64,000 bases of DNA from NCBI GenBank assembly GCA_012520255.1, contig JAAYOQ010000030.1, positions 51,863-115,862 of the forward strand, in the 5' to 3' direction. The notes below the pieces were generated by a model that saw only the letters and a list, made by a program, of their open reading frames with translations, ran no database searches and was not told the DNA's origin. This DNA comes from Erysipelotrichia bacterium. GTDB lineage: Bacteria; Bacillota_I; Bacilli_A; Erysipelotrichales; Erysipelotrichaceae. Below, in pieces: positions 8,195 to 17,631 of this stretch. The position numbers and the translations under genes are program-made. How positions within the stretch are numbered: the stretch's first letter is position 1; every line of letters begins with the position of its first letter.

Positions 8195-8836
8195 ATGAAA
8201 TATACAGCAGTAATTGTTGCAGCTGGAAAATCAGAAAGGTTTGCCTCAGCAACAAACAAATTATTATATCAGTTATCTGATGGTTCGCTTGTCATTGATA
8301 AGGCTTTACAACCATTTAGAGAAGATAAAGATTGTAGTCAGATAGTTTTAGTTACAAATCCAGAAACAATTGATTATTTAGCTAAAAACAGGGCAACTGG
8401 AAAAGAGATGTATTGTCTTGGTGGTGAAACTAGAAGTGATTCAGTTTTTAACGGATTAATGGCAGTAAAAGAAAAGATAGTTTTAGTTCATGATGGAGCC
8501 AGATGCTATCTGCAAAGTGAAGATTTAAACAGACTGAAAAAGACAATGGAAACTGAAAGAGCAGCTATTCTGAGCAGAACAATTGCTGATACCATCAAAA
8601 TAGTAAACGAGGGTTATATTGTAAAAACAATTGATCGAGATACACTAAATGGAGCTCAGACACCACAAGCTTTTTATGTTGATGAATTGATGTCCTGTTA
8701 TAAAAAAGCTAGAAAAGAAGGTTTTATACCGACTGATGAAGCATCAGTTGTTGAAAAATATAGTGATACTAAGATAAGGTGTGTGGTTTCCAGACATCAT
8801 AATGAAAAAATAACGACCATAGATGATATAAAGTAG
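8195..8836 (+). CDS. ispD: 2-C-methyl-D-erythritol 4-phosphate cytidylyltransferase
   Basis: This 213-residue enzyme makes CDP-methylerythritol in the MEP isoprenoid pathway. Seen are the nucleotide-binding AAGKSERF near the N-terminus, HDGAR (CTP/Mg site), ADTIK, the DRDTLNGAQTPQAF motif typical of IspD, TDEASVVE and the C-terminal NEKITTIDD. It is short for the family and the usual PKQ after the first loop reads NKLL, so it is somewhat diverged. Start: GTAGGAG precedes the ATG at 8195, while a longer frame from 8180 would place that site inside the gene. It is 13 bases from the peptidase gene. Confidence 0.87.
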   Translation: MKYTAVIVAAGKSERFASATNKLLYQLSDGSLVIDKALQPFREDKDCSQIVLVTNPETIDYLAKNRATGKEMYCLGGETRSDSVFNGLMAVKEKIVLVHDGARCYLQSEDLNRLKKTMETERAAILSRTIADTIKIVNEGYIVKTIDRDTLNGAQTPQAFYVDELMSCYKKARKEGFIPTDEASVVEKYSDTKIRCVVSRHHNEKITTIDDIK

Positions 8837-8849
8837 GAGAGAGTTAAAT

Positions 8850-10088
8850 ATGTATGTAAAAAGAAGAAAGAAACTATTAGAAATGTTAGAGCAGTATTCA
8901 GTAACTGTTTTAATGGCTGGAAAAGCTCCATACAGTATTGGAGATGCCAAATATCCATTTCAGGTAGATAGATCTTTTTATTATTACACTGGGCTGGATA
9001 AGGAAAATTTAGTTTTAGTATTAGTAAAATTGGATGAAAATACCACAAAAGAAATATTATTTATTGAACCATATGATGAACTGCTGGCTAAATGGGTTGG
9101 TGGTAGAATCAGACCAAAACAGGCAAAAGAAATAAGCGGCATTGAAGATATCAGGTATCTGGACACACTTTTACATTCAATAGGAACCTATTTAAATTCT
9201 TATGGCAGGGTGGCTGATTTTATTTTATGCGGTGACTTAAGCAAACAGGAGTTAAATCAGCCTGATGCAACAGTAGATTTGTTTAATGAGATTAGAAAGT
9301 ATCAGCCTCAAGTTACTTTTACTAACATCTATGACAAGATTTGTTTGATGAGAATGATTAAAGATGAGCATGAAATTGAACTGATTCAAAAGGCAATCGA
9401 TATAACTCAGGAAGGAATTGAAACGATGATGAGATATTCGCATGCTAATGTATGGGAAAATGAATTAGAAGCCTATTTTGATTTTGTTTTGAAATGCCAG
9501 CAATGTGATCATGCTTTTACGACAATTTGTGCTACTGGCAAAAATGCGACCATTTTACATTACAGTGATAATAATGATTATGCTAAAACAGATGATTTGG
9601 TATTGTGTGATCTAGGAGCGGCATATCAATATTATAATGCTGATATTACCAGAACATTTCCAGTCAATGGCAAGTTTACCAATCGTCAAAAACAAATTTA
9701 TGACATTGTTTTAAGAGCTAATAAGCTTGTCGAAACTTTAGCCAGACCAGGAATTACTACTAGAGAGTTAAATGAAGAGGTAGTTAAGTTTTATGAAGTT
9801 GAATTAGCTGCTATTGGGCTATTAGAAGAAGGTAAAACAGTAAGAGACTATTACTATCATAATGTTTCTCATATGCTAGGTTTAGAAGTTCATGATGTTT
9901 TTTTAGTTGATGAACCATTAAAACCAGGTTGTGTAATCACAAATGAACCAGGATTATATTTGGAAGATGAAGACATCGGGATCAGAATTGAAGATGATTT
10001 ATTAATTACTGAAGATGGGTGTATTAATTTAAGTGGCAATATCATTAAAGAAATTGAAGACATTGAAAACTTTATGAATAAGAATTAG
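8850..10088 (+). CDS. Xaa-Pro aminopeptidase (M24B)
   Basis: This 412-residue metallopeptidase removes the N-terminal residue before proline. An N-terminal AMP_N-type domain (FQVDRSFYYYTGLDKEN) is followed by the pita-bread domain. Metal ligands can be placed at LCDLGAAYQYYNADITRTFP (two aspartates), VSHMLGLEVHD (histidine), TNEPGLYLED (glutamate) and IGIRIEDDLL (glutamate). Length and motifs match the PepP/PepQ group. TAGGAGAG precedes the start. It is probably co-transcribed with ispD. A general peptide-recycling role is expected. Confidence 0.92.
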   Translation: MYVKRRKKLLEMLEQYSVTVLMAGKAPYSIGDAKYPFQVDRSFYYYTGLDKENLVLVLVKLDENTTKEILFIEPYDELLAKWVGGRIRPKQAKEISGIEDIRYLDTLLHSIGTYLNSYGRVADFILCGDLSKQELNQPDATVDLFNEIRKYQPQVTFTNIYDKICLMRMIKDEHEIELIQKAIDITQEGIETMMRYSHANVWENELEAYFDFVLKCQQCDHAFTTICATGKNATILHYSDNNDYAKTDDLVLCDLGAAYQYYNADITRTFPVNGKFTNRQKQIYDIVLRANKLVETLARPGITTRELNEEVVKFYEVELAAIGLLEEGKTVRDYYYHNVSHMLGLEVHDVFLVDEPLKPGCVITNEPGLYLEDEDIGIRIEDDLLITEDGCINLSGNIIKEIEDIENFMNKN

Positions 10089-10135
10089 GAGTTATAAAAA
10101 AGTAAAAATAATATATATAGAAAGGAAATTTTGAC

Positions 10136-10164
10136 TTTACAATAAAGGTGAAATTTGTTAGAAT
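10136..10164 (+). promoter_or_regulatory. Promoter of rpsF-ssb-rpsR
   Basis: TTTACA (10136-10141) is followed 17 bases later by TAGAAT (10159-10164), which is preceded by TG-T as an extended -10. Transcription would begin near 10171, giving a leader of about 65 bases. Confidence 0.65.
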
Positions 10165-10170
10165 ATAACA

Positions 10171-10236
10171 GCGTTCGGGTAAATTTATATTTACTTCTTG
10201 CCTGGAAACAGGCCGCTAGACCAAAAGGAGGAAAAA
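10171..10236 (+). promoter_or_regulatory. Candidate S6:S18 ribosomal-protein leader
   Basis: The rpsF leader holds two clean hairpins. GTAAAT/ATTTAC (10179-10194) has a TTAT loop, and GCCTG-GAAA-CAGGC (10200-10213) is capped by a GNRA tetraloop. A CCG trinucleotide at 10213-10215 is followed by CTAGACC and the ribosome site. Leaders of rpsF operons are known to fold a CCG-containing structure bound by the S6:S18 complex for feedback control. Position and CCG fit, but I cannot confirm the full consensus. Confidence 0.45.
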
Positions 10237-10524
10237 ATGAGAAAATATGAAATTATGTATATCCTAAACGCTTCAACTGAAGAAGCAGTTCGTACAGAGA
10301 CCATTGAAACTCTACACAAAATCATCACCGATGCTGATGGTGTAATTGAAAAAGTAGATGAATGGGGTATGAGGGAATTTGCTTATCCAATTGAAGACAT
10401 GACTAAAGGATATTATATGGTAATCACTATTAAAGCTAATAATGATGCTATTAATGAATTTAATCGTATCAGTCGTATCAACGCAAACGTTGTTCGCCAT
10501 ATGATTGTCAAAATTGAAGAATAG
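10237..10524 (+). CDS. rpsF: Ribosomal protein bS6
   Basis: The 95-residue product begins MRKYEIMYILN and carries the bS6 core (EWGMREFAYPIEDMTKGYYMV, then ISRINANVVRHMIVK). It binds the 30S central domain with bS18, which is encoded two genes downstream. The start at 10237 has AAGGAGG upstream. An in-frame start at 10198 would extend into the structured leader and is rejected. The order rpsF-ssb-rpsR is conserved across Bacillota. Confidence 0.97.
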   Translation: MRKYEIMYILNASTEEAVRTETIETLHKIITDADGVIEKVDEWGMREFAYPIEDMTKGYYMVITIKANNDAINEFNRISRINANVVRHMIVKIEE

Positions 10525-10534
10525 GTGAAAGAAA

Positions 10535-10981
10535 ATGATTAATCGAGTTGTTTTAATTGGTCGTTTGACCAAAGATCCAGTTTTACGTAAAACACCAAAT
10601 AATGCATCAGTTTGCAACTTCTTTTTAGCAGTAAATAGAAGAAAAAGCAAAAATGATACATCAAATACGCCAGATGCTGATTTTGTACCATGTGTAGCAT
10701 GGAATCAAACTGCAGAGTTGGTGACAACGTATTTACGTAAAGGTTCTCAGCTTGGACTTGAAGGAAAAATTCAAACAAGAAATTATGAAGATCCTAACGT
10801 TCCAGGAAGAAGAGTTTATGTTGTCGAAGTACTTGTCGACAGCATCATGTTCTTAGATTCTAAGAGTGCATCTGTAGATAGTGCAACATCATATACAACT
10901 GATTACTATCCAGATGAAAGTTATACAGATTTGGCAGATAGTCCTAAATTAGACATTTCTAGTGATGATTTGCCATTCTAG
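10535..10981 (+). CDS. ssb: Single-stranded DNA-binding protein
   Basis: This 148-residue SSB has an N-terminal OB fold (MINRVVLIGRLTKDPVLR, then FVPCVAWNQTAELV and GSQLGLEGKIQTRNYED) and a short polar linker. It ends with the acidic DISSDDLPF tail that recruits replication and repair partners. The tail closely resembles the DDDIPF consensus. It lies between rpsF and rpsR and is expressed from the rpsF promoter. Confidence 0.97.
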   Translation: MINRVVLIGRLTKDPVLRKTPNNASVCNFFLAVNRRKSKNDTSNTPDADFVPCVAWNQTAELVTTYLRKGSQLGLEGKIQTRNYEDPNVPGRRVYVVEVLVDSIMFLDSKSASVDSATSYTTDYYPDESYTDLADSPKLDISSDDLPF

Positions 10982-10997
10982 AAAGGAAAGTTTATAA

Positions 10998-11228
10998 ATG
11001 GCATTTAGAAGAAATAGACCCGGTCGTAGAAAGGTTTGTTATTTCACTAAAAATAACATTACTTATATCGACTATAAAGATACTGAATTATTAAAGAAAT
11101 TTGTCTCACCTAATGGGAAAATTATTCCAAGAAGAGTAGCTGGGACAAGCGCTAAGTATCAACGTATGTTAGCTGTAGCTATCAAACGTGCTCGTCAAAT
11201 GGCTTTATTACCATACGTTGTTGACTAA
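10998..11228 (+). CDS. rpsR: Ribosomal protein bS18
   Basis: This 76-residue basic protein has the bS18 pattern: [44 protein letters not shown] and [13 protein letters not shown]. It partners bS6 in the 30S subunit. GAAAGGAAAG stands upstream, and a strong terminator follows 12 bases after the stop, closing the rpsF-ssb-rpsR unit. Confidence 0.97.
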   Translation: MAFRRNRPGRRKVCYFTKNNITYIDYKDTELLKKFVSPNGKIIPRRVAGTSAKYQRMLAVAIKRARQMALLPYVVD

Positions 11229-11239
11229 TTAGTGAACAT

Positions 11240-11264
11240 AATCCCCTTATCAGGGGATTTTTGT
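11240..11264 (+). terminator. rpsR terminator
   Basis: AATCCCCT (11240-11247) pairs perfectly with AGGGGATT (11252-11259) around a TATC loop, followed by a T-run. Confidence 0.9.
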
Positions 11265-11277
11265 TTGTCCTTAAAGT

Positions 11278-11306
11278 TTTACAACCATTAAATAATGTTT
11301 TATAAT
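11278..11306 (+). promoter_or_regulatory. Promoter of yybS-gdpP-rplI-dnaB
   Basis: TTTACA (11278-11283) and TATAAT (11301-11306) are 17 bases apart, just after the rpsR terminator and about 50 bases before the next start. Confidence 0.7.
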
Positions 11307-11357
11307 TACTTTGTATCTTTATGTGGAAAGATGTTTTTGTTGTAGGAGAAATTGAGA

Positions 11358-12341
11358 ATGCGCAGATCAAGAGTAAATAGTATCACTTATGGAGCATTAT
11401 TTTGTGCTTTAGTAGGTGTACTGGTATATATAAATCGTCTTTTGGCCAATGGTTTAGAATTATATTTCTTTTGGATTATTCCGATAGTAGTAATTATCTA
11501 TATTGTTAAATTTGATGTAAAACAGGCTATTGTTATGAATGTGGCGATGTTACTAATGACTATGATTATTGCCGGTCCTGTTTCAACAAGCACTTTTTAT
11601 GTTTTAGGATCAGTTATTGCCGGAACTGTTTACGGAGCCGGTTTAATAAAAGGAAAAAGTGCAACTTATCTGATTACTTCAGTGGTTCTGGTTTCTCTTA
11701 TCATGATGTTTATCTCCTATTTTGTTTTTGCTAAGTTTTTCGGTTATGATTTAATGGCAGAAATGGATTTTATGAGAGAAGCCATGACGATTATGGCTGA
11801 TAAGATGGCCAGAGGTGATGCTGCTATTTCTTCAACATTAATGGCAATGTTTGATAATAACGCTTTGTTTTCCATTATCATTATTTCTTCGGTGTTAAGT
11901 GCGATTTTAGAGGGTTTTTTAGTTCACAGTATTGCCTTTATTGTTTTAAAAAGATTAAAGATGACTATACCTCCGATGAAACCGGTAAGTGAGCTTTATG
12001 CACCGTTGTGGTTAAAATTAATTGTACTTGTCGGATTGGTTGGTAATATCTTAATGGCTCGATTTCCAACAATAGCTCAATATAAGAACTATATATTTCC
12101 TATCACGGTTACAGCTTATATTGTCTGCTTTCTGTTTGGTTATATTCTAATTTCAACTCTTATTGCGATTAGAGTGCCAAATGCGAGAACCAGAGCCAGC
12201 ATTGCAGTTTTAGTTTTATTGTTAGCACTGTTTTTTTCAGTGATTGTTATTGGAATTGGTATTTTTGATATCTTTACTCCGTTTAGAAAAACATTAATAG
12301 AGGAGCTTAAAAAATATGTTAAACAAAATGGACAGAATTAA
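11358..12341 (+). CDS. YybS-like DUF2232 membrane protein
   Basis: This 327-residue protein has about eight hydrophobic helices. The order (an ECF-S-like N-terminal bundle, a central loop MDFMREAMTIMADKMARGD, then more helices) and the position directly before gdpP identify it as the YybS/DUF2232 family. Its function is unknown. The start at 11358 (MRRSRVNS) has TAGGAG upstream. An in-frame TTG at 11352 is less likely. Its end overlaps gdpP by 26 bases, so the two are translationally coupled. No frameshift is seen. Confidence 0.85.
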   Translation: MRRSRVNSITYGALFCALVGVLVYINRLLANGLELYFFWIIPIVVIIYIVKFDVKQAIVMNVAMLLMTMIIAGPVSTSTFYVLGSVIAGTVYGAGLIKGKSATYLITSVVLVSLIMMFISYFVFAKFFGYDLMAEMDFMREAMTIMADKMARGDAAISSTLMAMFDNNALFSIIIISSVLSAILEGFLVHSIAFIVLKRLKMTIPPMKPVSELYAPLWLKLIVLVGLVGNILMARFPTIAQYKNYIFPITVTAYIVCFLFGYILISTLIAIRVPNARTRASIAVLVLLLALFFSVIVIGIGIFDIFTPFRKTLIEELKKYVKQNGQN

Positions 12342-14304
12342 AATAATTGCCTTAATTATTTTATTAATTGAAATAGCTTTAGCATTACTGTTTGAATTTA
12401 TTTTAAAAATTAATTACAGTTTTTTAGCCTACGTTTTCATTGCGGCTAATTTTGTTTTCCTGATTTATATTTTTTTGATAATGGAGTTAGACAAAAGAAA
12501 ACGAACTGTTGATATTAACAGAGTTTTAGGAACTGAAGCAAAAGAAGCTTTAGAGTATGGTATGGTTGGAATAATTATTTATGATGAAAAATATATTGTT
12601 ACCTGGGCTTCTGATTTTTTTGAAAATCGTAAGATAAATATTATCGGTGAAAAAATTACCAAAGTTTTTCCTGAGATGGCTACTATATTTTCAGGAAATA
12701 ATCATCGTGCAGTTATTACCGATGAGGATGGCACAAAATTTGAATGTATTAAAGAAGAAGGTTCACAGGTAGTGTTTGTTAAAGATATTACTGAAATATA
12801 TGACCTTAAAAAGGCTTATCAGAATGAAAAAATAGTTTTAGGGTTAATCAGTTTAGACAATTATGAAGAAACAATTCGTAATGAAGACGAGCAGAAAATT
12901 GCTCAAATCAACACTAATATTCGTCAAAGAATAGTTTCCTGGGCAATAAATAATGGAGCAATCATTCGAAGAATAAGAAGTGATAGATTCTTTGTAGTAA
13001 TAAATTATGAAAATTTTAAAAATATGCTCAATAGCAGATTTGAGATTTTAAATGAAATAAAAGATAAAGCTAGAAATTTAAATGTTTCAATAACTTCTTC
13101 AATGGCCTATAGTTATGGAGATGCCAGTTTTGATGAATTAGATAGTACCCTGAATAGTATGTTAGAGTTGGTGCTTTCTAGAGGTGGGGACCAAGTGGCT
13201 GTGAAACAGCATGGTAAGGAAGTTGAGTTTTTTGGTCATTCTTCAGAAGCCAGTGAAAAAACTTCCAAAGTTAGAGCCAGGGTTATGTCTCAAAGTTTGG
13301 AAAAAATCTTCAATGAAAGTTCAGATGTTTTTATCATCCCTCACAATGAAGCTGACTTAGATAGTTTTGGAGCTTGTTTAGGTATCAGTAGAATAGTTTT
13401 CTCTTTAGGAAAGAAAGCTTATATCGTGTTTAATGGAATTAATATTGAACCAGTAACGGAAGCAATTTATGAAGAGAACATTATGAGTTTAATTGAAAAT
13501 CACATTTTTATCAGTGAAGAAGAAGCCTTGTCATTTATGGATGAAGAATCACTGGTTGTCGCAGTCGATCATCATAGTTTAGATTTAACAAGCACACCGA
13601 GACTGGTGGAAAAGGCTGAAAAGATTGTCATTATCGATCATCATCGTAGAAAAAGTGAAACTAATATTAGTGCGATGTTGATTTACAATGAACCATCAGC
13701 TTCTTCTACAGTTGAATTAGTTACTGAGTTAATGCAATATTCACAAAATGTTATTGAATTAAGTGAATTAGAAGCCACTATTATGTATGCTGGAATTTTG
13801 GTAGATACAGATGAACTGAAAACAAGAACTAATGCCAGAACATTTGAAGCTTGTGCAACGCTTAAAAAAAGTGGAAGCAATACTGCTTTAGCTTATTACT
13901 GGCTAAAAGAAGGTATCCAGGATTTTATTGATAAAACAACAATTTCTAAACATGTGGAAATTGTTAGAGAAGGTATTGCTGTAAGTGCGGTAAAAAAAGA
14001 AGAAAAATATTTATCAAGAACAGCCTTAGCCAAGGGAGCTAATCATATTTGTTCAATTAAAGGTATCCAGGCAGCATTTGTCATTGCTCAAATCGATAGC
14101 AACACTTTCGCTATCTCTGCTAGAAGCAATGGTCAAATTAATGTCCAGATTATTATGGAAAAAATGGGTGGTGGAGGTCACTTTAATGCTGCTGGACTTC
14201 AAAGAACAAATACCAGTTTAAAGGCTTTGAAAGAGGAACTGATTCTGATAATTGAACAATATCAACAAGGAGGTAGTAGTGATGAAAGTAATCCTATTGA
14301 CTGA
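12316..14304 (+). CDS. gdpP: Cyclic-di-AMP phosphodiesterase GdpP
   Basis: This 662-residue membrane enzyme hydrolyses c-di-AMP. Two N-terminal helices (about 8-55) are followed by a PAS-like domain (about 80-165) and a degenerate GGDEF domain (about 170-300). The DHH domain carries [11 protein letters not shown] near residue 343 and DHHRR near 441. DHHA1 follows with [10 protein letters not shown] near 618. Usual family length is about 655, so it is complete. GAGGAG lies nine bases before the ATG. It precedes rplI with a 23-base overlap, as in Bacillus and Streptococcus. Confidence 0.95.
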   Translation: MLNKMDRIKIIALIILLIEIALALLFEFILKINYSFLAYVFIAANFVFLIYIFLIMELDKRKRTVDINRVLGTEAKEALEYGMVGIIIYDEKYIVTWASDFFENRKINIIGEKITKVFPEMATIFSGNNHRAVITDEDGTKFECIKEEGSQVVFVKDITEIYDLKKAYQNEKIVLGLISLDNYEETIRNEDEQKIAQINTNIRQRIVSWAINNGAIIRRIRSDRFFVVINYENFKNMLNSRFEILNEIKDKARNLNVSITSSMAYSYGDASFDELDSTLNSMLELVLSRGGDQVAVKQHGKEVEFFGHSSEASEKTSKVRARVMSQSLEKIFNESSDVFIIPHNEADLDSFGACLGISRIVFSLGKKAYIVFNGINIEPVTEAIYEENIMSLIENHIFISEEEALSFMDEESLVVAVDHHSLDLTSTPRLVEKAEKIVIIDHHRRKSETNISAMLIYNEPSASSTVELVTELMQYSQNVIELSELEATIMYAGILVDTDELKTRTNARTFEACATLKKSGSNTALAYYWLKEGIQDFIDKTTISKHVEIVREGIAVSAVKKEEKYLSRTALAKGANHICSIKGIQAAFVIAQIDSNTFAISARSNGQINVQIIMEKMGGGGHFNAAGLQRTNTSLKALKEELILIIEQYQQGGSSDESNPID

Positions 14305-14728
14305 TGTTAAAAACGTTGGAAAAAAAGATGAAATTAAAGAAGTTGCAGCTGGTTATGCTCGTAACTATTTAATTAAAAACGGTTTAGCTGTAGAAGCTAC
14401 TAAAAGAGCTTTAGAAATATTACAAAATCAAAAAGACGAAGTTGCAGCCAACCGCAAAGAGAAAAAGCAACAGGCGTTGGAATTGAAAGAAAAACTTGAA
14501 AAACTGACTTTAACTTTAGAGGTAAAAAGTGGAAAAGAAGGAAAACTGTTCGGTAGTATTAATACTGGTAAAATAGCAGATGAATTGGCAAAACAATACA
14601 ATATTACAGTAGATAAACGTAAATTTGTTGATAGCGAAAATATTACCAGATTAGGCAATTATGTAGCGAAAGTCGAATTATTTAAAGATGTAATTGCGAA
14701 ATTCAATATTGAAGTAATTAGTTTATAG
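14282..14728 (+). CDS. rplI: Ribosomal protein bL9
   Basis: This 148-residue protein begins [18 protein letters not shown] and has the bL9 two-lobe plan: an N-lobe ([10 protein letters not shown]), a long charged helix (about 42-75) and a C-lobe ([14 protein letters not shown]). It binds the 50S near the L1 stalk. The start has AAGGAGGT upstream and lies inside the end of gdpP. A longer frame from 14252 has no ribosome site and would add ten non-family residues. Confidence 0.96.
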   Translation: MKVILLTDVKNVGKKDEIKEVAAGYARNYLIKNGLAVEATKRALEILQNQKDEVAANRKEKKQQALELKEKLEKLTLTLEVKSGKEGKLFGSINTGKIADELAKQYNITVDKRKFVDSENITRLGNYVAKVELFKDVIAKFNIEVISL

Positions 14729-14738
14729 GAGGCTATTT

Positions 14739-16106
14739 ATGACTTTACAGGTACCAGCTAGTATTGATGCCGAACAGGCTTTGTTAGGTTCGCTATTTTT
14801 ATACCCTGATACATTCAGATTTACCTTTGAAGAAAATTTACTGCCAGAAGATTTCTTTGTGGCAGCAAATAAAAAAATCTATCAGGTTATGTTAGATTTG
14901 AATCAGGAAGAAAAACCAATAGATGTAGCAACAGTAATTACCAGACTTCAGGATATTCAAGAATTAAATAGTGTTGGAGGAGTAGATTATATTATGCACC
15001 TGACTGATTTAGCAATCAGTAGTGCTAACTCTGTCCACTACATTACAATATTGAAAGAAAAGGCTTTATTAAGAAGACTTATTGAAGTTTCAGAGAAAAT
15101 AAAACAAAGAAGCTACCAGGGGCAACACGACCCGATAGATGTTTTAAATGAGGCTGAAAGTTTAATTTTAAAAGTAAGCAGAGACAGAAAGGTTTCAGAA
15201 TTTAAAAACAGTAAAGAAGTTCTAGATGAATTAATTGATAGAATTAACCAGTTAAAAGAAAAAAGTGGTTTGACCGGTGTCCCTTCAGGTTTTCAGTATT
15301 TGGATGATATCACTAACGGTTTTCAAGATAGTGATCTGATTATTGTTGCTGCCAGACCTTCAGTAGGGAAAACAGCTTTTGCGTTAAACATTGCCAGTAA
15401 TGCAGCTATCAGATTTGAAAAATCGGTAGCTTTATTCTCTTTGGAAATGCCATCGATTCAGCTGGCAACAAGAATGCTGGCTGCAAAAAGTGGAGTAGAG
15501 ATAAATAGAATTAGAACGGGCAGGTTTTTGACTAATAAAGACTGGACAGGAATAGACCAAGCTAAAAGTCAAATAGAAACCGCAAAAATTTATATCGATG
15601 ATTCTCCGACTATTAAAGTAAACGAAATTTTCGCTAAATGTAGAAAACTTAAGGCTGATAAGGGCTTAGATATGGTTGTTATTGATTATTTGCAATTGAT
15701 TGCTCCAACAGTTTCAAAAGGCGATAACCGTCAATTGGAAGTAAGCGAAATTTCACGTTCACTGAAACAGATGGCTAGAGAATTAAATATACCAGTAGTC
15801 GCTTTGTCTCAATTATCAAGAAATGTGGAAAAAAATAGAGAAAGAAAACCAATCTTATCAGATTTGAGAGAATCTGGTGCAATTGAGCAGGATGCTGACA
15901 TTGTTATGTTTTTACATTATGATAAGGATAGTGAAAGTAATAAGGCATATGAAGAAAATCCATCAAAAGATGCTTTGAAAGAAATAGAGTTAATAATTGC
16001 CAAGCATCGTAATGGTGCAACTGGCAATCTGTTTTTTGCTTTTAAACCTTCAATAAATATGTTTTATCTAAAGGATAGAACTTTTAATAGAAAAGCCGAG
16101 GATTAG
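14739..16106 (+). CDS. dnaB: Replicative DNA helicase
   Basis: This 455-residue hexameric helicase has an N-terminal helical domain (SIDAEQALLGSLFLYPD) and a RecA-like motor. Walker A is ARPSVGKTAFALN near residue 205. Then come SLEM, the Walker B VVIDYLQLI, and a conserved Q/R stretch (SEISRSLKQMARELNIPVVALSQLSR). Length is standard. It is eleven bases after rplI, the usual neighbour. It unwinds DNA ahead of the fork. Confidence 0.97.
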   Translation: MTLQVPASIDAEQALLGSLFLYPDTFRFTFEENLLPEDFFVAANKKIYQVMLDLNQEEKPIDVATVITRLQDIQELNSVGGVDYIMHLTDLAISSANSVHYITILKEKALLRRLIEVSEKIKQRSYQGQHDPIDVLNEAESLILKVSRDRKVSEFKNSKEVLDELIDRINQLKEKSGLTGVPSGFQYLDDITNGFQDSDLIIVAARPSVGKTAFALNIASNAAIRFEKSVALFSLEMPSIQLATRMLAAKSGVEINRIRTGRFLTNKDWTGIDQAKSQIETAKIYIDDSPTIKVNEIFAKCRKLKADKGLDMVVIDYLQLIAPTVSKGDNRQLEVSEISRSLKQMARELNIPVVALSQLSRNVEKNRERKPILSDLRESGAIEQDADIVMFLHYDKDSESNKAYEENPSKDALKEIELIIAKHRNGATGNLFFAFKPSINMFYLKDRTFNRKAED

Positions 16107-16107
16107 T

Positions 16108-17631
16108 ATGAAAAAGAAAAAAGAATTAATTTCAATATTTATCAGTCTTGTTTTTTCTATTTTAATTGTGATGTTTTTCCCTTCAAATATTGGAAAACAG
16201 ACTCAGATATCAAATGTCAATTTAAATGAAGAAAAATCATATATTGCTCAGAAAATTGAATATATCTCATTAGAGCCCATTGATGTGACAAAAGTTTACC
16301 ATCTAGGTAAACTGATTGGAATTGTATATGATGGTGACTTAATTCAAAATGCCATTGATATGGAAGAAGCAAAATTAGCAGGAACAAAATTTGAAGGCTA
16401 TGAAATCGATATTAGTGATGAAATCTATATTTTAAAAGAGAAATCTTTCTGGAAATATGAAAATAAAGATAAAGAAATCTTATCCTATATTCTTGATAAT
16501 AATCTTTTAGTTGTTCAGGCAGTTAAAATAGAAATTGTTAAAGACGATATAGTAATTGATACGATATATGTTAAATCAATTGAGGATTTTTCTAATGCTT
16601 TGAGAAGGTTTGCCTTGTGTTTTATTGATGAAAAAGTTTATATTGCGTTAGAAAATCATGAAACAATTCCTGATTTGACTACTTATGGCATTCAGGATAA
16701 AAACATTTACATTGAAGAGACAATAAGAGCTACTCCAACGGGGGCTAGTACTAAAGAATTGTTTGCAGATGAAGAAGCAATATTTATGTATTTGTGTTAT
16801 GGAAGAGATTATGAATTAGAATATTATACAGTTGTAGAATATGACACGATAAGTGGTGTGGCTTCTAAAGCAGGATTACTGGCAAAGCAACTTTTATCTA
16901 TCAATGATAGCCTTGAAAATATTAATCAGGCTATTGTACCGGGTCAGCAGTTAATTATTACATACTTTAACTCACCGATTACAGTAGTAGTTGAACAACA
17001 GCGTTTGGCTCAGGAAGTAACTTATCCAACTGAAAGCATTTACACTTTTGATATTAAAGTTCAAAGAGGAGAAATTATTGAAGATGTTGCTCCAGCAACA
17101 GGATATAATGATGCTACTTATACCGATATCTATGTAAACGGCATTTTGACCAGTTATCGTCAGGATAGTGTTGTTGTAAAAGTTGAACCGACAATTGGAC
17201 AATATCGCTACAATAAGCAGGAATATAGTGACAGAGGAGTATTCTTTTCACTCCCTGTAAGAAATCCGGTAATTACTTGTGATTTCTACTGTTATGCTAA
17301 TCATCATGGCTGTGATTTTATTGACCGTTACAACAAATATGGTGATGTCTTAGCTGCTGCTGATGGAGTTATCATAAGGAAAGGCTACAATTTTACGATG
17401 GGGTACTATTATTATATTGACCATAGCAATGGTATTGTTGCCAGATATTTACATATGCATACACCTGGTTATTTTAATGTTGGCGATATAGTTTTAAGAG
17501 GACAGGTAATTGGTCAGATTGGTAATACCGGTCGCAGCAGTGGACCGCATCTGGATATCGGCTTTTATGTTGACGGGGAACTTATTGACCCATGTTGGAT
17601 TTTACCTTGCGAACAGGCTGGTAGACAGTAA
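16108..17631 (+). CDS. Membrane-anchored M23 (LytM) domain protein with LysM- and G5-like regions
   Basis: The 507-residue protein has one N-terminal membrane helix (about 5-25), then a long extracellular region. It includes a LysM-like stretch (YTVVEYDTISGVASKAG) and a G5-like stretch (about 310-365). The C-terminal M23 domain has HHGCD (H399, D403), YLHMH and GPHLD. The second histidine of the usual GPHLH is Asp483, so zinc binding is altered or lost. M23 enzymes cut peptidoglycan cross-bridges, and inactive ones activate amidases or act as scaffolds. It starts one base after dnaB and its stop overlaps walJ. Activity is doubtful. Confidence 0.82.
   Translation: MKKKKELISIFISLVFSILIVMFFPSNIGKQTQISNVNLNEEKSYIAQKIEYISLEPIDVTKVYHLGKLIGIVYDGDLIQNAIDMEEAKLAGTKFEGYEIDISDEIYILKEKSFWKYENKDKEILSYILDNNLLVVQAVKIEIVKDDIVIDTIYVKSIEDFSNALRRFALCFIDEKVYIALENHETIPDLTTYGIQDKNIYIEETIRATPTGASTKELFADEEAIFMYLCYGRDYELEYYTVVEYDTISGVASKAGLLAKQLLSINDSLENINQAIVPGQQLIITYFNSPITVVVEQQRLAQEVTYPTESIYTFDIKVQRGEIIEDVAPATGYNDATYTDIYVNGILTSYRQDSVVVKVEPTIGQYRYNKQEYSDRGVFFSLPVRNPVITCDFYCYANHHGCDFIDRYNKYGDVLAAADGVIIRKGYNFTMGYYYYIDHSNGIVARYLHMHTPGYFNVGDIVLRGQVIGQIGNTGRSSGPHLDIGFYVDGELIDPCWILPCEQAGRQ

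Noticed and set aside
8744..9166. Overlapping minus-strand frames over ispD and the Xaa-Pro peptidase
   Set aside because: They are antisense shadows. The plus-strand genes have clear motifs throughout.
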